Below are positions 37,841-49,075 of a stretch of DNA of 64,000 nt, in pieces. Made by a program: the position numbers and the translations under genes. The stretch is from positions 17,934,291 through 17,998,290 of the forward strand of contig OZ020515.1 of assembly GCA_963971425.1 (NCBI GenBank). The letters are read 5' to 3'. Positions within the stretch are counted from its first letter, which is position 1. Every line of letters starts with the position of its first letter. The notes beneath the pieces were generated by a model. The model saw nothing but the letters and a program-made list of their open reading frames with translations, searched no databases and was not told the DNA's origin. The stretch is from Bryoerythrophyllum caledonicum (taxonomy: Eukaryota > Streptophyta > Bryopsida > Pottiales > Pottiaceae).

Positions 37841-39287
37841 AATGATGTCGTAGTCTAGTGGTTCGTTATTCTCAAAATTAACCGAAATTAACCTTAAGCA
37901 AGCCCACCTTACCAGATCGTTTTCAGGGATTTTTATCGTGCATCAAACTCTTTAAATCTTAACAACAATTCACACATAATACCTCGGCACATCCGAGACG
38001 ATGGCTTCCTCAGTACCTTAGTCACCGGTAACAAGTAACCACATGTGTTTCAGTTAAACTCTGTTGAGCGTCAGAGTAGATTTCCGGTAAGTTTTTACAG
38101 TGCCCGGAAAGTCACTGCCCTCCGTTCTCGCAGTCCAGAGGCCACAATATCCACAATCTAATCCTACACCTTGAAAGAGTTATAAAGGTCGCAACCGGTT
38201 TACCGGACTTCACAATCTACCGGGAACTTGTGGCGGTAAACCAGTCACGCAAGCCCGGGTTCCAACTACAACCACACCCAATGAATCAAACCAAGAAGAT
38301 ACAAGACTCACAACAAGTTAGTACCAAGCAAATCATATGAGCAAAACAACCTTCCACAGAGATCGTCGGAACTCATCCACTGTAAGGGTAATAATCCCGG
38401 AATTCTCCGGACTCAGGCTTAACCAAGATGTCTCCCGATGTACCGAAAGAAGGGGGATGTCACCCTCTACTCTCCACCAATCCGAACACTTCCCACTTAA
38501 GGGACGCTATCATAAATATCCGCGAGCTTCCCGGATCCCATCCAGTAAAGCAACTCTTCCCGGTCCCATCGGTGAAAAGTCTAGAGCATAAGTCCCGGAC
38601 CTCACTCTACCTATCTTACCCGGATATCTTAGCCCCTCGGGATGTCTCTACTCACACTCAATCACTTAACACACAACAAGTCACAACCTTGCACACCTAG
38701 CAAAGACACACTAGGAGGACTCAACCCTCTCCCGGTCTACTCACACAAGCTCAACAAAGACTCTAGACACAAGCAATGAAGGCAAGACACGAGCACATCA
38801 ACAAAGAGCAGAGTACTTAACACAAGAGCCTAAGGCCCTTAAGTACACAATGGCCACTAGCTACCCTCCTAAACTAGATCCTCAAAAGGTGGAAATGGCA
38901 TCTAAAGAGTGCATCAAAGTCAATAGCTACGCTCCAAAGCTAGACCCCAAAAGGACAAAACGACATCTAAGGAGTGCACTAAAGTCAATAGCTACCCTCC
39001 AAAAGTACATCCACTACAGGACAAAACAGCATCTAGATCCTAAAATCAAGGGTAGCCTAGTCACCGGCGAATTACCGGTCGGCGGTAAACCGGAAGACTA
39101 CCGGTCCCGAGACCGGTGAACCTTTCCATAACAAAAATAAGTAGCCGGAGAAATCACTCAAGTGGTAGTGAACGGGTGCGCAATGGCCCCATCGACATCA
39201 CTACTCTCACCCTAGTGTGTAATTCTAGCAACTTAAAACATCTCACCAACCAGTGACGTAAATCAATACATAACATATAACAAAGAC

Positions 39288-39698
39288 TCAATCGGAAGAC
39301 TCGTCCGATTGAGACGTATAGGGATTGGCCCTACGTCTGGAAGTACCCTCATGGTCAAGAGAATCCCCCGGGAGGTCGAATATCTCAACCGGGAGGTCTA
39401 CCGGTGAATTGGGAATATCCACCAGGAGGTCTACTGCTGGAGTGGCGGTATCCACCAGAAGGTTGGGTGTATCTATAGATACATGTGAGGTCTCTTTAAG
39501 CTCGATTAGTATAGCCACAGAGGACTCCACCAAGGACTCCGGGGTTGAGGAAGGGAGGTCAACCGGTTCCTTCCCGGTAGAAGTTACCGGGAGGCTTCTT
39601 TTTCTCTCATAGATCTTCAAGTCCCATTCCTTGGAGGATGGGGAATCCACCCGACTCACCAGTAGAGCCATCTTGTCCAAGGTGGACAAAATTCTCAA
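39288..39698 (-). pseudogene. Gag-like C-terminal frame of element R2
   Basis: 136 codons rich in Ser, Pro, Asp and Val (for example SIDTPNLLVDTATPAVDLLVD, written in part), homologous to R1 18013-17708. Upstream gag sequence present in R1 is deleted here, so this is a remnant. No known domain. Confidence 0.45.
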
Positions 39699-40280
39699 AG
39701 TGCGTGTACTTCCACCAATCTCCCTATTAACTTGTCACAAACTCCGGTCCGGCCCGGAAACACAAGTCTACTGGTCAACCGGTAAACAACTCCGGAACAC
39801 TTTGCTAATACGTGGATAGAGGTGTCTCACACATCTAGCAACTTACTAACAACACAAGGTCACATATAATTGTAACTCGGATAGGACTTTGGAGACAAGG
39901 ACTTAGAAAGAGGTTCTTCCCGGTTGATCTGGAAGACCGGGAAAAATATAGGAATTGTGGGCAAGACCTAAAATGATAGGAGGAGGGAGACAACTCAAAA
40001 TAACAACTTGCCACAAGGCTAGGACAATTGACAACAACTGCACATGTAAACAACATAATAATGTCTAGATTAAGTCCCCCGCGGGACTTTTTCTCTAGAT
40101 CGGGGAGGATGTTACCGAGGAGTCACCCCGGTAGAAAAGAGAGGAAAAGACTCACAAACAAGAAATTCGCACAAACAAAAGAAACCCAACAGTCACCATT
40201 GTTGTTGCACCCGCAACCTCCTTCCTTTGTCTCTTATATCTTCTCGCTTTGGCCACTAATCTCCTCTACCTCCACAAACC

Positions 40281-40375
40281 CTAGAAAACGTGCACCTCTT
40301 CCTCCAAACCCTAGCTCGCGCACCTCTTCCACCAAACCCTAGCTCGCGCACCTCTTCCTCCAAACCTCCTCTTTT
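40281..40375. repeat. Tandem AAACCCTAG-containing repeats in R2
   Basis: About three copies of a 28-29 bp unit with CAAACCCTAGCTCGCGCACC. AAACCCTA is the plant telo-box. In the minus-strand element this lies upstream of the gag-like frame, so it may belong to its promoter zone. Confidence 0.6.
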
Positions 40376-42672
40376 TGAAACCCTAGTTGCATCTCCTTTT
40401 CGCTTCTTCAACTACTTCTTCAAACCCCAACTCCAAACAAAGACTACATATAGAGAGAGGGAGAACCTATGAGAGAGAGAGAGATAACTAGATAGGGAGA
40501 TAGAAGAGAAAATTTGAGGCGGGGGAGAAGATTTCAGAGAAGGAGGGGGAGAGAGAAGAGTTCTGGAGGGGTGAGAAGAACTTCTGGAGAAGAGGAAAAT
40601 TTCGGGGAGAGGGGGTCGGCCATGACTGCTAGAGTTACCCGGGCTGCTGCCCGGATGATACCCGGGTACCCGGGTATCAGCCCATATCCGGATTGGTACC
40701 CGCGCTAGTTCATACCCGGGTTGATACCTGGGTATATTTTAATATTTGAATCTTTTATTTATTTATTTATTTAATCTTTTTTTTTCTTTTTTTTTTGTCT
40801 TTTCTTTTCTTTTCTCTACCACTACTACTAATTCAAATAAGAATTAGCATCTAGAAGAACTCAATTACTTCTAACTACCTCCTAAACTTAACTAGTTAAT
40901 TTAGATTTAAGTGGTGATTTTAGACTTACGTCCCGGGATATCTCCCAGGACTCTTTTGAAATTGTTTCCCGGGACTTAAATTTGTGATTTTAAGACCCGG
41001 TTTCATCACCACTATAAACCTAATTAACTACTTAAGCATTTTCCTATTTTCTCTATTCGCTATCTAATCTAATTTCACACAATACTAACTACTTTTCTAG
41101 TTAACTAATACTAAAAACCCAATTTTAACTAATTTTTTTGGTAGGGGCGACCAAGTGGGAGTTTTAGACTCCCACAAATGACTTTATAGATAGATACATA
41201 ATTACGTATCACATCTGATGTTTATTTTTATTATTTTTAAGATTGTTTTAACTTCTAAAAGACCATGACATTTTAGCACCCAAACTCAATAATAATTGCC
41301 AATTTCAATGCATTCAACACAAAATGCAAATAAACACAGATTCAACAAATATATCCATAGGACTGGTGTTTGTGCAATTTCAGGGATAGTGTCCACACTG
41401 CTCCCAACTTTAACGTCCTCTACAGGGCTGAAAACCTATAAGTTCACCATGAATTTTTTGGGAGAAGATCATCTCTATGTTGAAAATATGTGTGCCAGAT
41501 TTTGAGTCTAGGAGATGTATTCAAAAAAAGATATTCAAGATCTACCAACATGGGATAGCTGTAAAAAAAAGTTTCATAGGTGTCGAGTTTGACACCCTAC
41601 CAGAGATTGAGAAAATGTTATTTACCTGTGGAATTTATTGCGTGAGACCACCTCTATGTTGAATACACGTGTGAAAAATTTCAAGTCCAAAAGATCCACA
41701 CAATAAAAACATATTGCAAATCTACCAACATGTGTGTTCTGAGAAACAAAGGGGAAAGCTTTTCACTACTTCTAATTTTGACACCCTCCCTAGGGCTTAG
41801 AGTTTGTTGATACAAAATGAAATTTTTGGCACAAGATTATCTCTATGTTGACAACATGCGTGGAAAATTTTCAAGGCCAAAAGATGTAGACATTAAAAAG
41901 GTATTAACTTCGAGACACAATTTGAAGGACATATTGAAAACGTCAAAATATCTTTGACACCTTGTGCTTCCGCATTGAACATAGCTATGTGACTCACCTC
42001 CAAAGTATAAAGTCTTCTCAAAAAGCTCAATAAAATATAAATGTATAAGTGTTGAATTGTTTCATCTAGAAGAATCCACTTGGTTATAAATTGTGTATCA
42101 TACAACACGCAATTAAGCAATTATGCACTTGGCCATTTAAAAGTGCACTTGGGTACAACGGCGGCCATTGCGAACAAAAGTGACAAAATTGCAAAAAAAA
42201 AAAAACTCAAAGAAATAAATGTTTTTCAAAGGAAAAAAAAATGAGCTTCTGCAACAATATTACGTAAATCATGGTTGTTAATATTGGAAGTGATTTTTTG
42301 GCATTTTCAACTAATTTTTGGTGGCCCCTCGTTACTACTAGATAAATGTGTATTTAATATAGTTTCACAATATTTCAAAGATAGATTTGAAGGATTGTAG
42401 TATACAAACAGGTGAAATCACAAAAAAACATACTTTATGCAAGGGTTTGCATTTGATTAAAAGATATTCTACGTAGTACAAAATGCATACAATGATGAAA
42501 ACTAAATATAGATGCTTCTACAATTGGACTTAGCACTAATAGTAAAAACACCTTTACTCTATAGGATTAATGACATAACGTCTTACATCACCCTTAGAAT
42601 ATACTACTCTTACACATACACTATATAGCAATTACCATACACAACTAGTATACTCTCATAAAGGCACACTAT

Positions 42673-42840
42673 CTACTCCATAGAATTTAGGGCTGCTTGC
42701 AAACGGTCGTCATCGATAGCTTCGGTTTGCATTGCAATATATTGTAATATGTGAGCCTTTGTCGATTGAAGAATGCGAATCCTGCTTTCGACCTGCACTC
42801 CAAATACATTGCACTTTCTCCACCCGCTGGCCCCAGACAT
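42673..42840 (-). CDS. Small ORF, 55 aa, possible terminal exon, product unknown
   Basis: MSGASGWRKC at the start, then a helical, charged segment (VESRIRILQSTKAH, EAIDDDRLQAALNSME) before TAG at 42673. A possible splice acceptor (TTCATATAG) lies just upstream at about 42868. It may be the last exon of a gene carried by the 4.4-kb insertion. I do not recognise it and a chance frame is possible. Confidence 0.25.
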   Translation of the reverse strand: MSGASGWRKCNVFGVQVESRIRILQSTKAHILQYIAMQTEAIDDDRLQAALNSME

Positions 42841-43667
42841 GGTTCTTTCCGGTGTGTCTACCTATATGAAATTCAAAATCCTATAATTTTTTCATTAAAT
42901 GTCCAATTTTAAAAAAACATGTTTTACCACTAAGGTCTTGGTAATGCTTTTCTATAGTAAAAATTTCAAAGAAAAATGTTTGAAATTAACACCATAGATT
43001 CATAGAATCTTGACCGAACTTTCATAAAGCTCATTTTTGACAGTCCGTCCTTTTAGGGTTAAATATGATACACCCTTCTTCACCCCTAAACATTGGTGTA
43101 CAAGGAACTAATATCATTCTTGACATGATGATAATGAATCTAGATCATGTGTGACGCAAACTTTTGAAATCAAGTGAACTGAAACGATAGGAATCGACTC
43201 AACCTAGGGAAGAAAATGAACCATGTTGTCTACTTGATATTAGTGACACGATTGGAATTTGTTACAATTGCTAATTAAAAAAAGTATTTGTACATCAACA
43301 TAAAGGTTATTCTACAAAAAACATGGTACAGAAGATCAATCAAGAATCAATTTTGAATTTGTATAAAAAAATTATTTACCTCAAGATACGTTGCAGGTGT
43401 TAGCGGTACACGCACCGATGTATAATGCGGTTCAACATTAAATCACCATTTCGTCGCTGTTGTTGGACATGTTTTTCAACCTTCGAAGAAACCTGCAAAA
43501 CATGCATAAAATTTATATGATCATTTGTTAAAATCATGTGATAAAAACTTCCAAGTATCTTCGTATTACATATAGCATGAAAATTTAACATGATATGTAA
43601 AAAGTTTAAACATAAAGAGAAACAAAGTAAAAGGACCAAAGTTCAAAAGACAAATTTGGACTAATCA

Positions 43668-43770
43668 ACTTGAGGCACAAGGTTCCAAAGTCAAATTTCA
43701 CCTTTACAACTTGAGGCACAAGGTTCCAAAGTCAAATTTCACCTTTACAACTTGAGGCTCAAGGTTCCAA
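43668..43770. repeat. Minisatellite, 41-bp unit, about 2.5 copies
   Basis: ACTTGAGGCACAAGGTTCCA starts each unit, at 43668, 43709 and 43750. The last copy is shortened. Confidence 0.85.
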
Positions 43771-44164
43771 CTTGAATATAAGGTTTCTAAACAAACCCCA
43801 CAAGTCTCTTCTCTTCCCGCTTTCGAACGTGAGCACTTTCACAATCACAATCGTTCATTACTTCATTTACTGATTTCTATTCGTTTTGTGTCTAATGTGT
43901 AGAACGGAGGAGGAAATTTGCACTTCGAGGGATTTCGTGAACTTGGTAAGTTTCTGCCTTCGTTTCAAATTCAAAGTCCAGGTTTTGAGCACAAAAATGT
44001 ATATACCAGCTTTAATATGTTCAAATTTGCAAATTCAATAGAAATGCAACGTTTACACATGATAAGAGTCAACTAGGGAGTGAAAGTGACTCTGAAACTA
44101 CTAAGAACCGAAGTCATGAGAGAAGCCCATAGTATGGCACTAGTATATACAATTTTGTGCTCAC

Positions 44165-44255
44165 AAACTGAAACCCTAGCCGCCGCAACCTACACCAAAC
44201 CCTAGCCGCCACAACCTACACCCAAACCCTAAAAAAACCTAGCCGCCGAATTCGC
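44165..44255. repeat. Telo-box tandem cluster (AAACCCTAGCCGCC)
   Basis: Three to four copies of AAACCCTAGCCGCC with CAACCTACACC between them. More AAACCCTA words occur on the other side of the gap at about 44897-44922. In plants such words mark promoters and 5' leaders of growth genes, or interstitial telomere-like sequence. Confidence 0.65.
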
Positions 44256-44632
44256 GTGACGCCTCAAGTTGAAACTGTAGACTAGAGGTGTGCGCGCGCA
44301 CACCCCATCTGCTGCTGCTCCTCCTCCATCTATCATCTCCAAAAAAGTCCTCCAAGATGTAGATCTGCACACAAACACCATTACCTCCCCCAAAATCATG
44401 ACCCTTGATTTTCCACCATCCCCTCACCTCCTTCAACCTCACAGCTACCACCTTCAAGCTACTCTCTCGAAACCCTCCTCCTCCCTCTCGAAACCCTCCC
44501 CCCCCTGCACCTGTGAAGTGAGGGTTCACTGGTCGGTTGAAGTGAGAGATGGCTAACGCGCGCAGGGTTTGCTGCCTGCGCGTTTGCTGGTCCAAGAGAG
44601 ACTTGGAAGACGCGCGCGCGCGCATACCCTGC

Positions 44633-44687
44633 CGGCCAGGCGCGGTCGCCTTCCGGCCAGGCGCGGTCGCCTTCCGGCCAGGCGCTG
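44633..44687. repeat. GC-rich minisatellite, 21-bp unit, running into the gap
   Basis: GGCCAGGCGCGGTCGCCTTCC-type units, two and a half copies, cut by the N run. The gap is probably a collapsed tandem array. Confidence 0.85.
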
Positions 44688-44887
44688 NNNNNNNNNNNNN
44701 NNNNNNNNNNNNNNNNNNNNNNNNNNNNNNNNNNNNNNNNNNNNNNNNNNNNNNNNNNNNNNNNNNNNNNNNNNNNNNNNNNNNNNNNNNNNNNNNNNNN
44801 NNNNNNNNNNNNNNNNNNNNNNNNNNNNNNNNNNNNNNNNNNNNNNNNNNNNNNNNNNNNNNNNNNNNNNNNNNNNNNNNNNNNNNN
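44688..44887. other. Assembly gap (200 N)
   Basis: Exactly 200 N, most likely a placeholder of arbitrary size. Frames that cross it are meaningless. Confidence 0.99.
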
Positions 44888-45069
44888 CTTGATTACAAAA
44901 CCCTAATCCCAAACCCTAAATTGATACCTTGTTGATAACCGGTTATGGTACCCTAGTGGTGATACCCTCGATATTGATACCCTAAGTACCTTGGTCCATA
45001 AATTATGTAGAGAATATCTCAACCAAAAATTGTTTTAAAATGCTTGTTTTAGTGCAATTAGCATGGAAA

Positions 45070-45760
45070 AAAAAAGTTTTTTTGTAGTTTTAACCGTAGG
45101 ATCTCAATTATGACTTATTAAGTAATATGCATGTAAAATTTCATAAAGTTTTACCGCACAGATTGAAAGATTATAATGTTTGAAGTAGAGAAAAGGCTCA
45201 TTTTCTTCCCTGCGTTTACTGGATCAGCAGACTTTGACTTCAATTGGTGTCCAATTTTTGCACTATAAAAGGTCTCAATTAATTAGCATATAGTTAAGCA
45301 TGATGTTAGTTCCTAGCATACCAAATTTTAGAGGTAGAAAAGGAGTGTAGCATTTTCAAAAAAATTGTGCAATGAGTGGAGGTTCAAAAATTCTCTATTC
45401 ACGTTATGTTTTTTTGTGAACTTGATATCGTTTGAAATGAGAATCCAAATGGTCAATAAGAAGGTTTACATCACATAATGCGGTAGGAAAAATCAAAAGT
45501 GAATCATACAAAGATCTCAAAGTTTTATGTGGAAAGGTAGAAGATTTTTTGGTATCGTGACCGAAAATGTGTGACAATGTGTGAAAATAATTGACTTGGA
45601 TTGATATGCTATTTCATCAAAGAACTAACAACATGCTTAACATGATGGTATTGGATTTTGATCTTGTGTAGTGCAAAAGTTATTAGAGGTAGACAAGGGG
45701 TGTAGCATATTCAAAAAAATTGTGCTATGAGTGGAGGTTCAAAAATTCTTATTCCATACT
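45070..45760. mobile_element. P-family (TTAA-type) element fragment
   Basis: Aligns, inverted, with 51139-52070 across words such as AACCGTAGGATCT, TGGATCAGCAGACTTTGACT, AGCATGATGTTAGTTCC and GAGTGGAGGTTCAAAAA. A part (GTGTAGCATATTCAAAAAA, GAGTGGAGG) recurs at about 45685-45740. Termini not kept. Confidence 0.55.
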
Positions 45761-46688
45761 AATAGTGACTATGGTTTTGTAATGATATACAGGTTTTTTG
45801 ACTGTTGTGTTATGGCACCACCAAAAATTGATAGAATCTGGGAGAGCCACGGCTCGTGAATCGCGGAAGTGGATGAGTCGAGCGCCAGAAGATGAGCTCT
45901 GAGCCTGGAGCTATATACTATAGTAGAGCATGCACGCAGTTTAGGTGGCAAGTACGTTAGTATAATGCAGTTTAAGATGTGTCTATCGCTCGGTGGGTGG
46001 TATATATTTATATTGGGTGGTCCATATGATATGTTTGATTTTAGAATCCCTCAACAATAGTGTGGAATTGCTTGATTATAAATGTTTTTGCATTATAAAA
46101 TACAGTGAGGTACTTTACACTGTCTTAGGAAGTTGCATATATATTTTTGTATCTCTTACACATTGCAGTTGAAGTGCAGTACTCTAAAATCCTATAATAA
46201 CTCAAAACACATTTATAATCTCTTTGGGCACATGATTATAATTTTGTAGTAGGATTTGCAAACTAGATTAGAAATCATATATTTTCTAAAAAAAGGTAGC
46301 CAATGTAAAAAATATATTACTTATATGAACATTAAGATGCCAATGTTTGACACGACAAACACCAAAATTTTGTGACAAAAAACATACTATACTTTTGCCA
46401 AATTTTGATTTTTAAAAAAGTTATGAGCAAATAACTTGCGGCTTTCTACCAGCAACCAGTGCACTTGGCTAAGTGCATAATTGCTTAATTGCGTGTTATA
46501 CATGGATGATGAAGTTTTCTCCTCTAAATATCAATTGAGCACTATGTAAAGGGAATGTTGTGTGTGATTTGGGATAGACTTAATGTTGAGGTGATATTGA
46601 GAGCAGAGAGAGTGTCATGTGTAATGCATGAATAATTATTCACAATGTGCATATAAAGTGAGTGATTCATTCATATGTGTGGTCATTC

Positions 46689-46810
46689 GTTCCCAACTAC
46701 TTATCCTTGTCTTCTGGGCATCAATATAGTGAAGGGATATAGTGAACGGAATGAACAGACACTTTATTCACGCCTACCTTCTTTTGAAGGCTGGAGTTCT
46801 TACTACTACT
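46689..46810 (+). mobile_element. 122-bp LINE 3'-end retrocopy with 10-bp TSD
   Basis: GTGGTCATTC at 46679-46688 and 46811-46820 frames it exactly. The insert ends GAATGAACAGACACTTTATT, then a hairpin (CCTTC/GAAGG, TTTT loop), GGAGTTCTTACTACTACT. It is inside Tc1 copy 2, so it is younger than that element. Either a heavily truncated LINE or a SINE with the LINE tail. Confidence 0.8.
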
Positions 46811-46837
46811 GTGGTCATTCACATGTGTGGGCATATG

Positions 46838-46900
46838 GTTTGATTCACATGTGTGGGCATATGGTTTGATTCACATGTATGGGCATATGGGTTGAGTGAT
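46838..46900. repeat. Short tandem repeats in Tc1 copy 2 leader
   Basis: About three copies of GATTCACATGTGTGGGCATA-type units with a period near 27 bp. Confidence 0.65.
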
Positions 46901-47203
46901 TCATTGGTATGTATGGTCATTCACATGTGTTCATTCACATGTATGTTCATTCAGGGGCATTCTCATTTATGTTCATTCATGGATTAAGTGATTCAATCAT
47001 AGGTTTTGTTATTCATAGGGACTGATTATACATATGCACATTTGATTAATTCTCATGATCACATGGGCTATTTTTTCACATGAGCTGATTAATTCACATG
47101 GGCAGAGTAATGCATGTGGGATGAGGCACATAGGCTGAGTGATGCATTAGTGTTTGTTAATGAAAGTTCAGGATCGCATTAGCATTGTGACAGAGAGTAC
47201 ATG

Positions 47204-48205
47204 ATGGCAGTTTTAGATGAAATGTGTGCTTGTATTGTAGGTATGATCGAGGGAGGGGTACAAGAGTTCAAATTGGAGCCACTATGGGAGTTTTTGCTGG
47301 AACAATTTAGAGGTTAGTAAAAAAATTCAGAGAAGATGGAACTTACCAAAGCAAACCTTGTGGTCAAAGTCACACTAATAAACTTAGTGATAGAGATGTT
47401 CATAGTATTTTGGGTTACACAAAAATCATTGTCGCTCCTTAGTTTCAGAGAGTACCAGTATATGTTTTACTCAAGTATAGACATACTATTCAAAGGCTCT
47501 TACATAGACATGACATTTTCAGTCAAATTGCAGGAAAAAAACCTTTCTTGACACCTTGTCACATGTCTCAACAATTAACTTTTGCTCAGAAGTACCGTGG
47601 ATGGAATGTAGAAGAGTGAGAGCCTATTGTTTGGACATGTGAATCTATCTTTTAAATTGGTAAAAGTATAAAGAAATTCATGTTTGGAGAATTGCATATG
47701 AGCACTATTGACCAAGTTATATGGTTCCTATTTTAAAAAGTGGACGGATTTCTCTAATGATTTGGGGCGCATTTGCTGGAGGGCAAAAGTCAGAACTTGT
47801 CCTTGAGCCTAAAAATTGACATTCTGCCAAAGATTTTGTTGAAGTGGTATAGGTTGGCGAATTGGTTCATTTCATGGATCAAGTTCCGTAAAAAGTGCTT
47901 ATCAAAGATGGCGCACCCGTCCATTGCATCAAAATATGTGAAGAATCGAGACCAACACGCCTTCTCGAGAAGCTCAACTGGCCTGCAAACTCTTCCAATC
48001 TCAATCCAATATAGAGCCTCTGGAGGATGCTAAAAGATGTTGTGCAACATGGCAAGGCATGCCCTAGAAACTTAGATGCATTGAAGGTAGTTTTTTAAAA
48101 GAGAGTAGAAGTATTAGTGGTACAAAGCTCCTTCAGCTATGTCGTTTTATGGCCTCTAGGTTACAAGTATTGATTGACACTAATGGAGGACATACACGTT
48201 GGTAG
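47204..48205 (+). pseudogene. Tc1/mariner transposase lineage A, copy 2, decayed
   Basis: Aligns end to end with the frame at 33249: starts MAVLDEMCACIV, and ends with ACACGTTGGTAG at 48205. Many stops and frameshifts. IVWTCESIF shows Asp to Cys at the first catalytic place. The third catalytic place reads NPI-stop-SLW (TAG), one base from Glu (GAG). So the ancestral residue there was probably Glu, unlike the Lys of copy 1. Confidence 0.85.
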
Positions 48206-48440
48206 ATTTGAATTTTTTTTTCTATGGATCTTTTGGACTTTCATTTTCTTCACACATGTAAACAACGTAGAGTTGGTCTATAGCCAAAAATTCCATGGGC
48301 AAATAAAAAAATTCCAACCGTTGGGGGGTGTCAAAGTTGGTAGCTGTGAAAATTTTCTCACAGCTACCCCATGTTGGTAAATTTTGAATAACTTTTTTTG
48401 AATTCATCTCCTTGCCTTGAAATTTGACACATATATTGTC

Positions 48441-48718
48441 GGCTAGGGCAAATTGACCCCCTCACTGGGACTTATCCGAGGGGGCCAGGAGGTGGTGGGG
48501 CCAAACCTGGCCCCTATTTTGTTTTTGGATGGAGCCCTATTTATAGCAAGTTAGGATCCTCTATGGTAAACAATGTCCTTAGGCGCCAAATTTGTCCAAA
48601 AAATCCTAAAAAGGCCTCTGGACCCTCCAAAATAAGAGGGCCAAAAAAATGACCCTATGCAATTAAGATGGGGCCCACCTTGGATAAGTCCCAGCGAGGG
48701 GGTCAATTTTCCCTGGCT
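48441..48718. mobile_element. MITE, 278 bp, Mutator-like, about 9-bp TSD
   Basis: Ends GGCTAGGGCAAATTGACCCC and its near complement; inverted similarity runs about 40 bp (ACTGGGACTTATCC). Flanks TATATTGTC (48432-48440) and TATGTTGTC (48719-48727) agree in 8 of 9. It interrupts a 180-bp unit of the Tc1 right arm. Confidence 0.8.
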
Positions 48719-49075
48719 TATGTTGTCTATCTGGAGATGATCTTTTGCCAAAATTTCATAATGAATTAGCAATTCTTCAGCCCTAGGGAGGGTGTCAAAG
48801 TTGGAAGTAGTGAAAGGCTTTCCCCATTGTTTCTCAGAACACACATGTTGGTAGATTTGCAATATGTTTTTATTGTGTGGATCTTTTGGACTTGAAATTT
48901 TTCACACATGTATTCAACATAGAGGGGGTCTCACGCTAAAAATTCAATGGGGAACTAACAGTTTTTCAGCCGTGTGGAGGGCGTCAAAGTTGGCAGCAAT
49001 GCGTCAAAGTTGGCAGTAGTGTGGACACTATCCCTGAAATTGCAAAAACGCCAAATTGAATGTTACCCTATTGTA

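Larger units (their letters stand above)
37846..41176 (-). mobile_element. Element R2: complete short copy, TG...CA ends, TSD AATGA
   Basis: Sister of R1. The right end is fixed by where R1 and R2 diverge, at CTCCCACA. The next five bases, AATGA (41177-41181), also stand immediately left of TGTCGTAG at 37841-37845. So the element is 3,331 bp, starts TG, ends CA and has a 5-bp duplication, as LTR retroelements do. However, no internal copy of either end was found, so paired LTRs are not evident. It carries one gag-like frame (39698-39288) and lacks the 1.2 kb seen in R1. The unfilled MULE site is near 38850. Confidence 0.55.
42104..46497. mobile_element. 4.4-kb insertion with 31-bp TIRs and 4-bp TSD (ATAC)
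   Basis: Left end AACACGCAATTAAGCAATTA (one mismatch in 31 against the complement of the right end, ending GCTTAATTGCGTGTT at 46497). ATAC stands at 42100-42103 and 46498-46501. Removing the insert rejoins Tc1 leader sequence that aligns with copy 1 near 32650-32665. A second inverted word (AAGTGCACT) lies just inside each end. Inside are P-family fragments, tandem repeats, GC-rich sequence and a 200 N gap. No transposase seen. Superfamily open. Confidence 0.75.
41345..49073 (+). mobile_element. Tc1/mariner lineage A, copy 2, decayed and multiply interrupted
   Basis: The left arm (about 41345-41960) and right arm (48206-49073) are built of the same 180-bp units as copy 1. Leader sequence at 41975-42103 continues at 46498. 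A transposase pseudogene occupies 47204-48205. The right tip is AATGTTACCCTATTG next to TA at 49074-49075; the left tip is too worn to place exactly. Three later insertions sit inside: 42104-46497, 46689-46810 and 48441-48718. Confidence 0.85.

Noticed and set aside
37855-37880. A-box-like TAGTCTAGTGG near the start of R2
   Set aside because: No B box at the proper distance and no cloverleaf.
43380-43492. Possible 113-nt exon on minus with good splice signals
   Set aside because: All three frames close or nearly close inside it and it does not join sensibly to the 42673-42840 frame.
43911-43953. Possible short exon on plus (GTGTAG acceptor, GTAAGT donor)
   Set aside because: Only 43 nt, with no coding partner on either side.
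44239-44625. Gly/Arg-rich 128-codon frame on minus
   Set aside because: Low-complexity, GC-rich DNA near a minisatellite; no conserved motif, and telo-box repeats read on the other strand.
44549-44935. Frames crossing the N run
   Set aside because: The gap size is arbitrary, so the reading frame has no meaning.
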